Shown here one piece after another: positions 15,061-15,926 of a DNA stretch of 15,926 bases (within the stretch, counting starts at the first letter, position 1; the number at the start of each line of letters is the position of its first letter). The position numbers and the translations under genes are program-made. Source of the DNA: Candidatus Woesearchaeota archaeon (GTDB lineage: Archaea > Nanobdellota > Nanobdellia > Woesearchaeales > WJKL01); the NCBI GenBank assembly GCA_019322535.1, contig JAHWIM010000080.1, positions 1-15,926 on the forward strand, written 5' to 3'. Under the pieces are notes generated by a model. That model did no database searches. It was not told where the DNA came from and worked only from the letters and a program-made list of their open reading frames with translations.

Positions 15061-15070
15061 TATTTAAATA
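15061..15070 (-). promoter_or_regulatory. TATA box of nrdD
   Basis: TATTTAAATA, symmetric, centred at 15065. Initiation about 26 nt downstream falls near 15040, giving a leader of about 50 nt. The element lies between NrdR-box-like sites A and B. Confidence 0.5.
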
Positions 15071-15093
15071 GTTTTGTTTTCACTTAATAATTA

Positions 15094-15109
15094 ACACAAC
15101 ATATTGCGT
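15094..15109. promoter_or_regulatory. NrdR-box-like site B
   Basis: ACACAACATATTGCGT matches 14 of 16 consensus positions by hand alignment. The two deviations are at symmetric positions, so the site remains balanced. It is upstream of the TATA box and 31 bp from site C. Confidence 0.6.
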
Positions 15110-15124
15110 TTGTCTTTTGGAAAA

Positions 15125-15140
15125 ACACAATATCTTGTTT
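15125..15140. promoter_or_regulatory. NrdR-box-like site C
   Basis: ACACAATATCTTGTTT matches 14 of 16 consensus positions. The 31-bp start-to-start distance from site B is about three helical turns, like the paired spacing of NrdR boxes in bacteria. Confidence 0.6.
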
Positions 15141-15348
15141 TTTTGAGAAATTATCTATCAAAAAACTAGTATTTAAATATTTCTACAATTAAAAATATAT
15201 AATTTAAATGAATCATTAAAAAACAATATTTAAAACAGTAACTTTAAAGCCTTTTTTTCGTCTATAAACACTATTTATTTAGTAACCACTAGTAACAACT
15301 ACTGTTTATTTGTGAAAGATAAAATAATCCAATTTTGAAAATAAAAAT
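15141..15348. other. AT-rich gap between the nrdD control sites and the adenosyltransferase
   Basis: No gene is seen. ATATTTAAAT on the minus strand (15171-15180) could be a second, upstream nrdD TATA box. AGTAAC is repeated at 15237, 15281 and 15290. Right after the adenosyltransferase stop the minus strand reads ATTTTTATTTTC (15337-15348), a possible U-rich archaeal terminator. Confidence 0.35.
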
Positions 15349-15867
15349 CTACCATTCAATACCTTTTCTAACTGGGTATTTTTTTGGTGATTTTAGCAAT
15401 TTTACTTCATTTACAAAGCCAGCAACTTGTTTTAATTTAGAAGGAGCTTTTCTGCCAGTCAAATAAACAATAGTATAATCACTGCAGTATTTCACTAAAT
15501 CAACAACTACATCAATATTAACTAAACCAATTGCACAAGCAAGGTTAATTTCATCTAAAACCAACAAATGAGGCTTTTTCTTAACAACATTCCTAACAAA
15601 TTCAAGACCTCTAGCAGCTAATTCTTTATCTTTTTTAGTTGGTTTAGTTAGTGGTTTGATGAAATTTGGACTTCCAAACTGAAAAATCTGATAATAAGGC
15701 TTTAATTTCTGCATAATCTTGTATTCACCAATATATTTTCTTCCTTTCATGAACTGTATAACTACAACTTTTTTCTTATGGCCAACAGCTCTTAAAGAAA
15801 CACCTAATGCAGAAGTTGTTTTACCAGCACCTTCTCCTGTCCATAAATAAATATTATTTTTCTTCAT
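15349..15867 (-). CDS. cobO: Cob(I)alamin (corrinoid) adenosyltransferase, CobO/BtuR family
   Basis: A 172-residue P-loop enzyme that transfers the 5'-deoxyadenosyl group of ATP to cob(I)alamin, making coenzyme B12. The N-terminal TGEGAGKTTSALG (10-22) is the family's P-loop, LLVLDEINLACAIGLV (101-116) holds the Walker-B Asp-Glu, and VYLTGRKAP (134-142) and RKGIEW at the end are characteristic. Length matches the family. ATG 15867 overlaps the stop of the upstream partial gene (ATGA) and has AAGGT 6 nt before it. The cofactor would serve B12 enzymes such as class II ribonucleotide reductase or mutases encoded elsewhere; the class III enzyme next door does not need it. It could also belong to a salvage pathway. 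Confidence 0.92.
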   Translation of the reverse strand: MKKNNIYLWTGEGAGKTTSALGVSLRAVGHKKKVVVIQFMKGRKYIGEYKIMQKLKPYYQIFQFGSPNFIKPLTKPTKKDKELAARGLEFVRNVVKKKPHLLVLDEINLACAIGLVNIDVVVDLVKYCSDYTIVYLTGRKAPSKLKQVAGFVNEVKLLKSPKKYPVRKGIEW

Positions 15868-15926
15868 TTACATACCTTACATTTTCCAATATTTAATACT
15901 TGCTCTTTTTTGCTTCCTTCTCTGTA
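15864..15926 (-). CDS. C-terminal end of an unidentified protein ending in a CxxC motif (partial)
   Basis: An open frame enters from the right edge and gives 20 residues, ending GKCKVCK before TGA 15866-15864. The stop overlaps the adenosyltransferase start as ATGA, the same junction used elsewhere in this window, which argues it is real. The terminal Cys-x-x-Cys could bind metal or be redox-active. No family can be assigned from so little. Confidence 0.55.
   Translation of the reverse strand, partial: YREGSKKEQVLNIGKCKVCK

Noticed and set aside
15237..15300. AGTAAC repeats as a CRISPR or iteron array
   Set aside because: Only three 6-bp copies with irregular spacing in AT-rich DNA; no longer repeat unit or spacer structure.

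Overview
The window looks like part of a small, AT-rich, anaerobic archaeal genome, most likely a DPANN-type lineage (Woesearchaeota/Pacearchaeota-like). This is inferred from four things: an archaeal/eukaryal ribosomal protein (eL33), an archaeal-family ATPase, TATA-box promoters with leaderless or short-leader starts alongside good Shine-Dalgarno (SD) sites, and an oxygen-sensitive class III ribonucleotide reductase. No rRNA, tRNA, CRISPR array or transposase was recognised.

Region 1 (1-2614, plus strand): the end of one gene, coupled by an ATGA overlap to an 839-residue soluble helical protein with four degenerate N-terminal repeats, a long coiled coil and a TPR-like C-terminus. It ends tail-to-tail against region 2, sharing a TTAA.

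Region 2 (2611-9984, minus strand): a tightly packed operon transcribed right to left. It encodes an AAA-type archaeal ATPase with a winged helix (8881-9984), a polytopic membrane protein built from repeated hairpins (7397-8890), a soluble beta-domain plus coiled-coil protein (5916-7394), and a 1085-residue protein with a signal peptide, five membrane segments and a large cytosolic part carrying a tandem duplication (2611-5868). Apart from the ATPase fold I recognise no family. Together they are the best candidate here for an undescribed membrane-associated complex.

Region 3 (9985-10347): a control region with twelve ATACC/GGTAT-type half-sites arranged as TACC-N4-GGTA palindromes. Two of these lie between the ATPase TATA box and its ATG. 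A G/C-rich hairpin that may be a small RNA lies among them.

Region 4 (10348-14988, minus strand): a deoxynucleotide cluster: class III ribonucleotide reductase, a glutaredoxin-like reductant, the radical-SAM activase NrdG, dCMP deaminase and a small basic helical protein. A separately promoted, probably leaderless eL33 gene follows. The reductase carries an intact NrdR-type zinc ribbon and ATP-cone at its N-terminus. Its promoter (14989-15180) has three close matches to the bacterial NrdR box, so the enzyme may repress its own gene.

Region 5 (15349-15926, minus strand): a cob(I)alamin adenosyltransferase, coupled by an ATGA overlap to an upstream gene that runs off the window edge.
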